59,032 nucleotides of DNA from Mnemiopsis leidyi (lineage: Eukaryota > Ctenophora > Tentaculata > Lobata > Bolinopsidae). Every line of letters begins with the position of its first letter. Positions within the stretch are counted from its first letter, which is position 1. A program made the position numbers and the translations under genes. The notes under the pieces were generated by a model. That model had not been told where the DNA came from. It made no database searches and was given only the letters and a program-made list of their open reading frames with translations. This document shows, in pieces, positions 25,864-37,859 of this stretch. The stretch is from the NCBI GenBank assembly GCA_000226015.1, contig JH153122.1:47904-106935 (forward strand), read 5' to 3'.

Positions 25864-28800
25864 GAGATGGTCGTCGAACAATTTACTAGGCAAACCTGGC
25901 ACTCGTTTAATTAAATTTTAGCTTTTTACTGATTTATGGGTCCGATATTTTGTAAGTTTGTAAATCGTTTCTACCGACTTTGAATAACTTTGATTGTACC
26001 AAAGCATTTGTAGATGAAATTGCTTTTATACATTTATATCAACGCTTGTAAAGACAATTTGAGGAAATATTTGTTAACGTGACTATTTTTATACTCCGAA
26101 TGAACATACTAATTTATTGATTTTTATGCTGGTTTGTAATCAACAGAGCTTTTGTATAAAATATTTATCATTGATTGTACATTATCGGTATCATATCTTA
26201 CACGATCTTTGTTATGCCAAGAATTTCTGTTGTGAATTGGACTATTTAATACGCTTCTCGACAACATGAAAAATTGACGTTCGAACAGGCCAGGCTAAAT
26301 AGAAATTTGAATGGTAGACTTTGAAGACAGATATATTCTACTGCTTAAAACTAATTGTGCACCATCACTAGTCTCTAGTTAACATTATGGTGGCGACGAC
26401 TTTACAGTGGGATTGTACACGGCCTATACTCTATAGTGATGACATGATATGATCGCTCCGTCCAGTCTGCTTTAACGCCTGAGGGGGACAATAAGAATTC
26501 TGAAGGTGTAAAGCTCTCCGAATTCTAGTCAGAATTGTGTAATTTTGATTTCTAGATCCACATCATGAGAACTCTCGGAAGCCTGCTAAATGTATCTAGC
26601 TTGCACGAAACGGCTTATTCGCAAAGATTCAGGCAGATGTAGCACTGACATGCGAAGTACGCATTGAATTGTCTTAGTACTTAGAATCGACCAAAACAAA
26701 GAGAGAGTCGAAAGAGGCTTTGTTTACAACTTTGTTTGGAGACCTGAGCACTAAATTACGTGCTTCCAATGAGCTTCAGTGCATTTCATCCCGCATCTCT
26801 AATGAGTCCTATTGTTGGGGGACGTTCGCTATTAATAGGAGGGTTTAATTCCTAACTTAAAAGGCACAGTAAAGAGGGCCCACTAAACTACCTCCGACAT
26901 TGTTTGAAAATTCCTAAATGTCCTCGACTTAGTGTCCTGCTGGCAACTCTCTACTGCACATTATCTTGGTACAATGCAGTGCAGCCCCAATCAATCATCA
27001 TTAACTGCTGACCCAGACATTCGCCGTCCAAATGTAACGCTTCGCTTACAGCACCAGAGTCAATCACCATTCTCGATAAATTTAAATGGGCCAATCGTAT
27101 CCCTCCTTCAGGGGCGCGTGACGTGGCGGTGAAAGCACGTGCTGCACGACAATAAACCAATTGGAACGGTGCTTTCAGAGCAGCCAACCAATAACGGACA
27201 AGTTGTCATGACACGTGGCATGCATTTCAAGTGCATCTCCCCCACAGTGCATGTTTAACTCACATATTCAAATATTCCCGCCTAACGATAGAAGCAGCTG
27301 TGCTGGTGACCGCCGAGAAGGAGCACGTGTACTTCTTCTCTCCAGGATATTTGTATTCATGTCAAACGTGTGCCCAACCGCACTGCCCGCCACTTTAAAC
27401 AATAGCATCACCACGTTCTTTTCACACCGATAGCTTAGATATTAACATTCAGCTCCTTAATCCAATCGTGTTAGATCATGCACCCAATTCTGAACATTTG
27501 AATGAGGATTGGACCTATAGAAACACGAGAAAATAGTATTTTAAAAGAACTGGAACGTGTGCCAGGAGAACGTGCTAAACGGCGCTGTTATTGGCTGATG
27601 ATCTCCAAGTCCTACTCCTACCTTAGCTCGCCTTTCTGGCCACTGTGCCGCAAAAATCGTTTTATCGGGTGCGTGACATCTTACCTGGCCGTATTTCAAG
27701 CTTGGTTGCGAAATTTTTTCTAACTATAGCATGAGCTGGGGCTAAAAATAGCACTTGCAGTTTTAGTCTTCGCCCTAAAAACGGCAGATCCCCCGGCTGG
27801 AATTGCACGGGTAGCTGCCCCTTTGTGTCTGCAAGGATGAGAAGACATTGTCAAGGTGTAGTAAGCAGCCTATGATATGTTCCATGCTTTGGCGATTATG
27901 CATAATGATAAACCACGCCGCCACGCGATCTGATATTGTGTATCACTGCATAATTGATAGCCCGGAGTTATTATACCAGGGGTAATTTTATTCGCGGTGG
28001 GACTAATGTTAAACGCCCCTTTGTTATGCAGTGTGGGGAAAGCTTTGAAAGCAGCTTCTAAAAACATGAGTCCTACATCCGCCCACATTTACGCTAATTA
28101 AGGTTGCTTATAGCTTGTTAAATGGTTTACCCAAAAGATTAGCGAATCCGAACTAAAGGCTCGTGCTGGTTACGGGGTTAAACTTAAACTCGTGCTCCCC
28201 ACGTGTAATATTTGTCATGGCAACCCCTAATAGCTCCAGTAAAACTCCCCTGAATTCAGGTTTAAACAAATGTTTACCAGCTCCTGATGCAGTCTCCATG
28301 TCCAATTATAAAATGAGAGAAGCTTAATCGCAAATGTGGTCTTGCTGCGTTCATATTCTTTGGCTGGTTTTGCAAATTCGACTGTGCAATAGCAATCCAA
28401 AAGTGTACAGTTGAATTCCTATGGTCCTTCTAAGTAAAAGTTTGTATAAGTATGATCCAAAGCTAAGACTATTCCGTTGCAGCTCTGCAGAATCAAGTAT
28501 TCATTTCGTTACGCTATACTGTTACGAAATACAGCTGTGTCATGATTTAGTAGGTGAACACGCCAGCTAGGACTGACTCAAAGTGCAAAAATAGTCTTGG
28601 GGCAAGGTTTACTAGCTGATGAAAGTAATAACATGTTTCTTTCATCATCACGAGAACTATTGATCTTGTATGTGTCGGTGTACATTTATGTAGATGTAGT
28701 GAAATTAGCCTCAGTATGTCATGGTATTGCTACAGAGCACCTCCCGTGCGAATACAATCATTACGCTGCACGATGACCTCCAGTGTGGCAGAGCTGAGTG

Positions 28801-30345
28801 TAATTGCAATGTATTTGTCCTCCCTGGCTTATAGAGCAGTTACACGGCACAAGCTTTTCAGAGGAGCACTGCCACGAGGCTCCATGACATTGTTCTGTGA
28901 GACTGAGAGATGACTGATTTCTCTGCCTTGTCTTTAGTTCAACCAGCAAGTACACGAAATGAGCGTCTTAGCAGCCACAAATACAACCGCAAATTGCGGT
29001 GTATTCCTCAGTTTTGATTACAGGCCGTGTAGCCAAGATCAGAATATTCATAATTAATCATCAACTGGACCAAAATGATGGTTCTGCAGCAGCTGGTTAG
29101 ATTTTGACACGTCCTGTCACTATCTAAGGAACTGGGTAGTTCGGCATCCCTCTAAATGTCCGGCCAGCGACCTGGGATCGAGATCTGGCAGGGGAGATCG
29201 GGAGATAAGGGTGTCTAATTCCCATATCAGTAGGGGTAGGGACACTTCCGGCACTGGTCAACTAGCAGCTATACCGTTGCTAACATTATCATCTGGCCAT
29301 CGTCCTTATTGAGTGGTGTAACAAACAAACAAACTCCTCGTCTCATGTCGAGTTTCACAATTTAAGACTAGGTTTGAAAAACAGATTATCGATGGCCCTT
29401 TAGTCTTAGATTTTACATTGCAGGGCGAGGGGTTCAGGGCTGCGAACGTTACCGTTACGTTACCGTTACGTTTCAGTGTCAAATTGTAGGCTTGGATAAT
29501 TAGGTCCACACTTGGCGTTGAACTTAAACTGACATATGATGAAATGACACATAATTTTCTCACGATTGTTAACTGTTAAGTTTAAAGAATCCCGTCGAAA
29601 TACGGTTTCTGAATCTTTCATGGACGCAACTGGAAGTTTAAACGCAATCAAGTGTCACCTCCCGGTTAAACCAGACCTTTAACCAGCTATCGTAGTTCCT
29701 GGACAGACATCAACTCTATCAAACAATCTAATCTTTACAAGACAATAAGAGGAATTGGACAATGACCGCCCGAACTCCCAAGTCTGTTCAAAGTGTTGTA
29801 CATTTCTAATTACTGGCATTATAAAATGTTTTATATGTTTTTGGGCGGCCGCCAAACAGTGCAGATCTATCTTCATTCCATGAGGGTAGGGTTAGTCAGT
29901 GCTACGATAACTAGCAACTCACAGACTCTTAAGAACTTGCTGAGGATTCTTGGAAAATTGCCAGCTTTAGACGGTCGTTAAATAGAGGAATAGTGTGAAT
30001 AGTTCAACGTCAGGCTTGGCGTGATGCCCTTACTTACAATAGCTATCGAGTTAAAGGAAATATCATCGACATTATAGTGACATACAGACTTAAAGTAGGC
30101 CTATGTTGAGGCCACAAATTATGTGTCATAAGTACAAGTGCAAGAAACTATGTTTATTGAAGTTGAGTGCAATTGAGGAAACTTTTGATATTTTGGCCAG
30201 CTTTCTTGACGAATTTCCATACCAGTGGAATTGAAATCTAACGTCTATGTTTCAAAGCTGCCAAGCTGGTCAATGCATATGTATATATGGCAGGTTACCG
30301 TTAATTTACCACGCAAGGCTGAAGCAAATGCAGCCTTGCACTCTG
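25864..30345. other. Intergenic region between laminin and the next gene
   Basis: After the laminin stop the sequence is AT-rich, consistent with a 3' untranslated region, but no canonical AATAAA was pinned down. From about 26,700 to 28,300 there are many CCAAT or ATTGG words and CACGTG sites (for example near 27137, 27215 and 27326). Short open frames on both strands do not look coding. The block may hold regulatory DNA for either neighbour. Confidence 0.45.
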
Positions 30346-30353
30346 CTCGCAGC

Positions 30354-30470
30354 CACGTGGGAGCCCACGTGACGCAGTGAGCTACATGTGGAAGAGGCGC
30401 ACACGGAAGAGGCGCTCTAGCTGCGTGCTGATTGGCTCGCGACCTTGCAATTATTTCAAACAGCGCGCGC
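30354..30470 (+). promoter_or_regulatory. Putative cell-cycle-type promoter (E-boxes, CCAAT, CHR-like, GCGCGC)
   Basis: Two CACGTG boxes lie at 30354-30359 and 30366-30371. ATTGG (reverse CCAAT) is at 30431-30435, TTCAAA (reverse of the CHR core TTTGAA) at 30455-30460, and GCGCGC immediately after it. In animals, NF-Y (CCAAT) plus CHR, with or without E2F-like sites, is the usual layout of genes under DREAM/MuvB control. The block lies about 100 bases before the Met at 30566, which supports that start over an upstream in-frame Met at 30377. Confidence 0.5.
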
Positions 30471-30565
30471 TGTACATCTCTATTGCTGCGTCTTGTTGTG
30501 GACCATTTCTGTCAATGTTTTCTAGTTGCCGTGACTCGTATCGTTCTCCTAGTAAACTTTTCCAG

Positions 30566-31225
30566 ATGCCGAAACGAAAGCTCACTAGGAGTCGATCTCT
30601 TACCAGTTCACCAATGAAGTCCCCTCGATTAGACAAGTTCTTCAGATCAACCAAAGAAGGGAGACTGGATTTATCGCCTAAAAGTTTAACCAGAACTCGG
30701 GCTGCTTCTTCCAGCAACAAGTCCCCCGACATCAGAAAGTTCCTTTCTCCGACCAGTGAGAAACCAACCCAACGGAGACCTGCCTTGCCTCGACGTAGAG
30801 TCAACTTGAACAGTTTGTTCGAGTATTGTGAGCCAGAGGAGCCGATTTGTACCGCAACTGTCGCTGAAGTGTCCTCAAGTGAAGATCAGCAGACAACCTC
30901 ATCTCTAAAGCGGAGTCAGCCCCAAGCAGACTGCGATGAGCATCCAGCTAAATGCTTCAAGACGGACAGTGACACCGAACAGCTGATGGAGAGCTCCGGT
31001 CACGTTATCTCAGCTGTATCCTACAAGACCGACCTACCGTCTCCGTCGGACCCTAACGTCCCACCACCGCCCTGCATCAAGAGGACCTGGAAATCTGCTC
31101 CTGTCCGATCCGGATATAAACTCTTCGACCCCAATTCGCCCCGAACCTCCTCCAAAGTGCAGATGTTGTGTAAAAAACTGTGGTTTAGTAGTCCTACCAG
31201 TTGCGAGATACAAACTCTGTCGTAG
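30566..31225 (+). CDS. Intronless 219-residue protein with PIP-box-like and cyclin-docking-like motifs
   Basis: I do not recognise a family. The protein begins MPKRKLTRSRS, is rich in Ser, Pro, Lys and Arg and looks disordered. Two similar peptides, SPRLDKFF and SPDIRKFL, match the PCNA-binding PIP box (Q-x-x-[LIM]-x-x-[FY]-[FY]) except for Ser in place of Gln. A third, RVNLNSLF, is looser. Near the C terminus KKLWF fits a [RK]-x-L-x-[FL] cyclin-docking pattern. Many SP/TP dipeptides could be CDK sites. A 282-residue reading starts at 30377, but the promoter-like block lies inside that extension, so Met 30566 is preferred. A cell-cycle or replication regulator is an inference from short motifs only. 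Confidence 0.7.
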   Translation: MPKRKLTRSRSLTSSPMKSPRLDKFFRSTKEGRLDLSPKSLTRTRAASSSNKSPDIRKFLSPTSEKPTQRRPALPRRRVNLNSLFEYCEPEEPICTATVAEVSSSEDQQTTSSLKRSQPQADCDEHPAKCFKTDSDTEQLMESSGHVISAVSYKTDLPSPSDPNVPPPPCIKRTWKSAPVRSGYKLFDPNSPRTSSKVQMLCKKLWFSSPTSCEIQTLS

Positions 31226-31912
31226 CGAACTATTTTTGTGTATCATGTTGCGGGATCTATATTCATCATCATATTGCCTTGATTTATTTATGTTAATTTT
31301 GTAAAATAATGAAATACTGCCTTGTGAATAGCTGGCTGAGTTAAAGTGTTATTTTCGTATTATTTATTACTTGTCCGTTAAGTTGCACCTTTGTTTGACC
31401 GTTGTTTTGTTACCTTAATCCAATTACAGGCTCACTCTTCACCCAATCTAAAGCGATTATATCCCCAATCTGCCAAAAGTTTACACTCTATTAAGGTCTT
31501 GTGTGTAACTATAAATAACCTTGTTAAGGTTCCCGCCAATCTTCAATGTAGACAGCTCGTTAAAAGCATGATCGAATCTTGAGCCTGTAATTGAGTTGGT
31601 AAAAAAGATTTAAATTTGATTGCGTTGACTTTCTTGGTCTTACGCTTACCTTTGGGTATAGAAATTCTTTTGTGTGGGTCTTAGCTATTGGATAAATTAT
31701 GAATTGAATTGCATTGCGAGCCAGTGAGGCCATTATGTTTGGTATTTTGTGATATTTCTGTGCCTTTTGTCAATTTAACATGCTATTTCTGTCCTACTTC
31801 AGATGTCCCTGGTACATTTTTGTAATGTGTATATGTGCCGTGTTTAACATGTTCATTTCACATCTATTTCATTGAAGAGATTGATTAATAAATTTCCAGC
31901 ATAACAATTTTT
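31226..31912 (+). other. Likely 3' untranslated region of the 30566 gene
   Basis: An AT-rich, stop-filled stretch follows the stop codon. AATAAA occurs at 31887-31892, about 660 bases downstream, and is the best polyadenylation signal candidate. Confidence 0.45.
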
Positions 31913-33240
31913 CTCGTCTTATAACAACGAAATGTATTGGATAGGACATTGATATAATCGGCTGTTCTGAGGTGCAGATCTTGTGTATAAAATATTGAGA
32001 TTGGTAGTTAAATGATATTACTTGTTTTATATGTTACCGGTGTACATTATTACCTTTTACAATACAAATATATTAGAGAGATCAATATTTATGTTCGTAC
32101 ATTCAACATTTTGTTCGTTAGACCAAAGAATATGTGTCTTTATTTGTTCCCCTCTATCTAATATGAAACAAAACGAGTCCAGATTACTAATGACATAATC
32201 ACTCAAAAAGTTAGACTAAGACTAAGAGTAGGCCAGGAAGGCGGTCGGTGGAGCCGCTATTTAAACTTCTAAAGTAAATCTCCCATGCGATAGTGTGACC
32301 TCATTAAGTAACAAGTGCTCTGAAGGAGACCATGAGAAATAACTGTTGACTAAAGCCTTCTATATAACACTCCCACTCATATACCTCCGGAGGTCTGATT
32401 AGGAAGTGCTACTTAGTTTATCTTAAGCTACTGAATTCTATTCTAGTAGCCGGTTACACCTGCTACAAAAATGTGGGTTCAATTGTTGGCTTCATCAACA
32501 AGTTTAGAATTCCAACTCCTTGGATTCTGGGAGTGGGTGACGAGTAAGCGAGCTATTATCTCAATATCTTTCATACCACAGACTGCACGAAATACAGCTG
32601 CTTTAACTGCACCCCATTACACGATCTTGTCCCTACCTAAATCTACCAAACCTGTAACTTTCTCTCCAGTCACCGGTCCTGTTCGCCCTCGATGTGGTTC
32701 TGTTGATTTGCCTCAACAACACTCGTGCAATTTGAGGAGAAACGGAAATTAAACAAAGGTAGAATTACCATCTGTTCTTGTGCCGGGGATGTGTCACAAG
32801 TTTTTGATAAAGCCGTCTTGAGTTACCAGCCCGCCAAAATTCGAATCTCGCGGTTCTCCGCGAACACTGAGCTGTTGACAAGCCGAATTGGTCGTTGCCC
32901 GGCGGTTTTCAGGGCTGGGTTGAAACCTACTCAGACTCTGTCATGAACTGGTGCTGGTTGATTATTCCACCTGTCAATAAGGATTAAAACTTATTAAAAG
33001 TACAATGTGAAGTTTAGGACCACCGTCCAGTCAAGAGTAGCCGGCTGTCAATAAAAGTACACTGGCAGGAGAGATACCGTGGGGAGGTCTTCGGAATATC
33101 TAGATACAGGGTTTAAAACTGCCTACTTTAGTCTGCCTTCAAGTGATAGCAACACTAATTATATTCGCCTTTTCTTATGAGGAAAACATGTTCAGGAGAA
33201 GATTTTTAAAAACTCAAGTCATGGCCGGACACACATATGT
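31913..33240. other. Intergenic stretch, nothing recognised
   Basis: Short open frames on the plus strand (32471-32752, 32725-32946) show no family features and no well-phased splice borders. No RNA gene or repeat was recognised. Confidence 0.35.
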
Positions 33241-33276
33241 ATCCGGATGATATCTCCGAGGTCCGGGTTTAAACAG

Positions 33277-33453
33277 TCGGTGGGAGCAGACAGCTGTTTA
33301 AACTCAGACAGACGTCCTCTCGGGGATAAAGGAGGCAGGACACCTCCCTCCGTAGATCACGCTCCATGTCTCTCATCAGCCCTGCAGTCCACATACAGTC
33401 ATTCTGTGTCCTGCCATCAGTACAACGACCAGCAGTCCTGGAACTACCGTTGT
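33277..33453 (+). other. Exon-like open segment of unknown function
   Basis: A 59-codon open stretch is bordered by TTTAAACAG at the left and a GTGAGT donor at the right. It encodes a Ser/Pro/His-rich peptide ending SWNYRC. The composition looks coding, but no neighbouring exon in matching phase was found and no family was recognised. Confidence 0.25.
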
Positions 33454-33936
33454 GTGAGTGTGACTGAAGCGAAGCTGAGATTCGGAGGTAACTTCCAGAC
33501 TATAAATTCGAGGTCAGGCATTCTGTAATGTTTAAAGAGAAAGAGACATAACTAAGGAATTTTACATCAATTCCTTAACTATACCGTTAGGGTACCCGTA
33601 CACGCCTATGACCCATGCTGATGGGAACGGGTAGTTAGGTACTTTCTAGCATCAGCTCCTCTAAAAGGGACCCAGCAATGAGCTCCCAGGACTTAACACG
33701 GCCCTAATGCTTCCTAGTTGGGGTATGTAGTGAGTGAAGCTGGATCTTGTAGGCCCCCTCCTGCTTGCAGTAAGTTACTAGCTTGCGTGTACACCAATGT
33801 TACTATAAATAGCGCTTTGTTGTTTAATCTAGCATATCCTAGTTGCTCCAGTGGAGACCTCAGTTACCAATCACGTTAACAATAGACCCCCTACTCTTGT
33901 GTCAGCCTAGAATTTAATCACCCCCTTGTTAGTGAG

Positions 33937-34090
33937 ACCCCTGCTAAGGTTGCCATGTCTATTTGGAGACCCCCTCCCCTTCCAACAAGCTGAACCCCCG
34001 CCTAGAGATAAAATATTTGATGAGCTAGAGATGCTGGGGCCAGATGTAGTGAGCCGACTACCATCGCCCCTGGATAATGTTCCCTTAAAT
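33937..34090 (+). other. Exon-like open segment of unknown function
   Basis: An open stretch ends at a good GTAAGT donor near 34110 and contains FDELEMLGPDVVSRL, an amphipathic, coding-looking peptide. The left border is unclear (stop codon upstream near 33909) and its phase does not match the segment at 33277-33453. It may belong to an unrecognised plus-strand gene. Confidence 0.25.
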
Positions 34091-35009
34091 GCAGGCGGAG
34101 TGGGTGGTAAGTGCATCGTTTAACTATTTAAAAGTGAGCGGGACCCATCAATAAATCACGTGACCCTGCTGTAGAATTGCTCTGTTTCTATACAGTCATT
34201 ATACCTCGCACTGCAGGTGTACTCATTTGACCATATATGGGCATCGCACCGCGATGAAAGCAGTATAATGAGGTGCATTACAGGAGCAAGCATGCTGATT
34301 GGAGTTTCAGGAGAACTATTATTCTCCGACCATGCTTTCTGAGCGATTATTCCATTTTCAGAGTCTCTCTAATCCTCTATCCCTCTGTCAGCCGATCAGA
34401 ATCCTGCACATGTGTCAGGTAACACTATATGAGACTAATAGTCACCGAAATGTGTTGCGTCAATACGGTTCTGACTATGAGGAGACCAATCTCAGAATAT
34501 TCAATGATAAAAAGCTTCGTCTGCCGGGTCTGGATGTATTTAAATTTTGAAGGCGACACAATCTGGCAGACGTCTGGCCTAGCACCGGTATAATTGGGTT
34601 TCATTAGCAGGAGGACCGCTGTGCCTCATTCTGGGTGAGGATGAAGAGCTGATGCAATGACAGGGCCAGGGATAAAACTTTATCATAAACAATAACATCA
34701 ATCAGGTTGGGGAGCTTTCCTCGCCATTTGCATAAAAAAGAAACCGAAAAATGCAAATTTTTCGCCCACTTCCTTTCAAAGGTACTATGAGCAGGAGTTT
34801 AACAGAGAGTTCATTATCAAACTGTCTCGTGTCCTGGTCCTATTGCAGTGTTTAACTGATAAAGACAGTTATCATGATGCTTGTAACGGGTACTGTGTCA
34901 CAGAGTTCTAGAAACTGGTTTAAGGTTGACCTTGACATGCACTCAATGTGTCGATGTTTTTAGGGTTTTCTTCTCAAAAGATAAAAAGGGCGGCTTGCTT
35001 GGCTCAGGA

Positions 35010-35100
35010 TGCTTGCTAAGTTGCGTGATGGGATTACCAACCTGGAGTTGGACTCAATGTACCACCACGTCCACTACCAGCAATTCTACATATCTGGCTA
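35010..35100 (+). other. Possible terminal exon of an unrecognised gene
   Basis: After TTGGCTCAG the sequence opens with MLAKLRDGITNLELDSMY and ends in a TAG after about 30 codons. The acceptor and helical composition are suggestive, but no protein family or upstream exon in phase was identified. Confidence 0.2.
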
Positions 35101-35329
35101 GCACCACCCACACAATACAAAGCACCTGCACAGCCCTTCCCGCCAGCGATCTCTCTAAGTCTAAACATACAGCTATCTTGATAGGTATATCGTTAGAGTG
35201 TAGAGATATCAGGCTGCATCAAGCACGCTCCCTTCTCATTTCCAACTTTCCGAGTTCAGAAATTTGTGAGCCGGACTGGGAGGGGGAAGTAAGGCTGGTC
35301 GGCGGGAACAGGACTGAAATTTAAGTCTG

Positions 35330-37690
35330 AGTAGGTCCGACCAGCTCCGATATTTGCTCCTTACCCATGCTGGAGGGATCCCAACTAGAGGTGTATTGAG
35401 AACATATAGTGCGGTTCATGTAAGCTTTTAGGAAAGGAAGTGTTCACGCTGCTATTACGTAAACCAGCACTGCTCGGGCTGAGGATGTTCAATCTTCCCG
35501 CTCGAATTCAAAATTTGAATATCTAACACATTGACACGGTATACAGTATATACAACCCATCACCTATGTAATACGCTCAACACTGCACGTCTGCAGGGAT
35601 GATTGTAGCCAGAGATAATAGCCGGAGATTGTCAGCACTGAAGCGGCTTTGTCGACAACAGGGATAACGTCTCCAGTACCTCCCCATCCGACACACGTGC
35701 CAGTACGGTAACTGCAGTTGCAGTGCAGTGTTCACTATATTGATATAGTTACTATAAGTATATATCAATATATAGGTACCTTTCTAGTAAATACTTACTT
35801 TTATTGGTCACAGTACAATAGTATTACTATTATCCGGTACAACAATAACTATAAGATATCCAGTCTTGTCACTGGTGTGATCACTATATAGAAACCTCCA
35901 TGTTGAACCCTCACAACACATCACACTAAGTAAAACTGAGTACTTACACACAGAACACACAGCCGCTGCACTGTTGGCCGGCTGCCAATGCCATATATCA
36001 CCGAGAATAACACGTAGTGTACCGCCACTAAAACCTCAGCTCCCCTCTCTTCAATTGTTCGAGCTGGCCAGAATTGTGGTGGTAAACCAGGTGTGCTCTC
36101 TAACACTCCACTACAATTCTGTCATTGTGGAAGGAGAAACTTACCACAATGAAGATTCGTTACAGTAAAGCAGGTGTTTGGGTTTTGTTGGCACAATGCC
36201 AGCCGTCAGGATTATACGAGTACACAGAAATTGAAGTTATAGTTGTTAAGATATACGTGGACTAGATCTTTATTTTAGGTGTATAGGTACGGAAATCTAG
36301 CGAACATTTCGGTTTGACATGAGCCGGACCACCAGCTTCATGCAGGCTATGAATACGATCACCCCTAATTGCACAACTCATCAAGATGATAAACAGTCAA
36401 CTTCATTGAATCCGACCATACAGATGAGCTCGCTCCCGTCCCATTTTGAAAATCCCGCTAAAACCATCGGCCTAACTCCACTTAGAACCCCGCCCAGAGA
36501 TTGGAGGTTGTCTGTCACATGACTGTCTTATCGGCTACAACTTCTTATCTGAGGTCTGAAATACAATTATTCTACCACTAGTCTCTGCCATATGACCATG
36601 ATTGCTGATTGCGTGCCACCCTGATTATTGGGAATCAGATACCGAACAGATTTCTTAATTCGTTAGAAAGAAAATTTACCAATCAAAATCCTAATCATTT
36701 GGTCGGGTAAAATTGGGGAGAGTGGTCGAGGGAGGACGAGTTCCGGTTAAGTTCTACGGTACCTGTAGAATCTGGTATAAAACCTGTTTTTTCGGAGCAC
36801 GATGATCGAACTGCACGTACTGATAAGATAATAGATTCGAATGTGATGTTTACTCTAACCAATAATAAGATGAAAATATTCTCAATCTTGGTACAATTAG
36901 TGCAGGTGCAGTTGGCATTCTGTACTCTGTACAAAATGGTTATATGGTATGACTGTCTTACACGAGCTCTTTAACAATTTAGCCAGCTAAGACGGAAGCT
37001 TGCTACAGGTGGGAAGGGTGCGGTCAGAGCTACACCGTTAGATATATATCTCAACAAAGCTGAGGATAGTATCCCTCTCCTAGTGGTCCACCTAACTGCA
37101 ACTGCAAGCCTGGATATTACGTTTCCTACTCACCGCTCAGTTGTACTGCACTCCTCACCTCAGTGGTTATTGTTTATCACGTGTCTAAAACAACGCCTTC
37201 TTATTGGCTCGTAACTCAGATACTCTGATGTGATTGGTGGAGAGGCTCTCTCTCGGATGATCCAGGTTGCAATGTGCTGCAAGGAAGTGTACTGTTACCG
37301 TGGGTTTAGCTCCCGTACAATATCTGTGCTTGTTATACAATACCGATAATGACCATGGGTAGTTGGGTTTAAACGTTATTGAGTTACCAAATATAGTAGA
37401 AAAGTGTGAGCCAATACAAGCCACGCCTATTACGGGAAGTTCGAGAATTGAGACGTGCAAATATTTGTAATAGTAGGATATTGGCCTTTCTGATGTCACA
37501 TAGTTTAATGAAACATGTTACTTATATGTCCTGTGGTCTGATAGCAGGTTGCGTCATTACCATCAACTGTTACAACATTCTGACACCTGTCACACTGTAG
37601 TAATATTGTGAAGTGGGAACCGTGGAGTTACGTTTTATGTTCCAGACCAAGTACAGAACGGGACAGAACTGTGGGAGGAAGGGATGGTGG
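35330..37690. other. Intergenic stretch, nothing recognised
   Basis: Several TATATA- and ACTATA-rich patches (35,520-35,920) and short open frames occur, one of them a 67-codon frame at 36319-36522. None shows a recognisable domain or splice context. Confidence 0.35.
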
Positions 37691-37707
37691 GGGAGCAGAG
37701 GTGGTGC

Positions 37708-37711
<4 letters not shown>

Positions 37712-37782
<71 letters not shown>

Positions 37783-37841
37783 GAGGAGGAGGAGGAGGTA
37801 GGAGGTAGGAGGNNNNNNNNNNGAGAGAGAGAGAGAGAGGG
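37712..37841. repeat. GA microsatellite with GGA tract and assembly gap
   Basis: A long (GA)n tract runs from about 37712, passes into GGA/GGAGGTA units, is broken by ten Ns at 37813-37822, and resumes as GA to about 37840. The Ns are an unresolved gap, so the array length is not reliable. Open Arg/Glu frames across it are artefacts. Confidence 0.97.
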
Positions 37842-37859
37842 GGCAGTCGGCGGCTATTG

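Noticed and set aside
34926..35324. 132-codon plus-strand open frame
   Set aside because: Thr/Ser-rich with no domain, and an alternative frame in the same place looks more coding. Not called as a gene.
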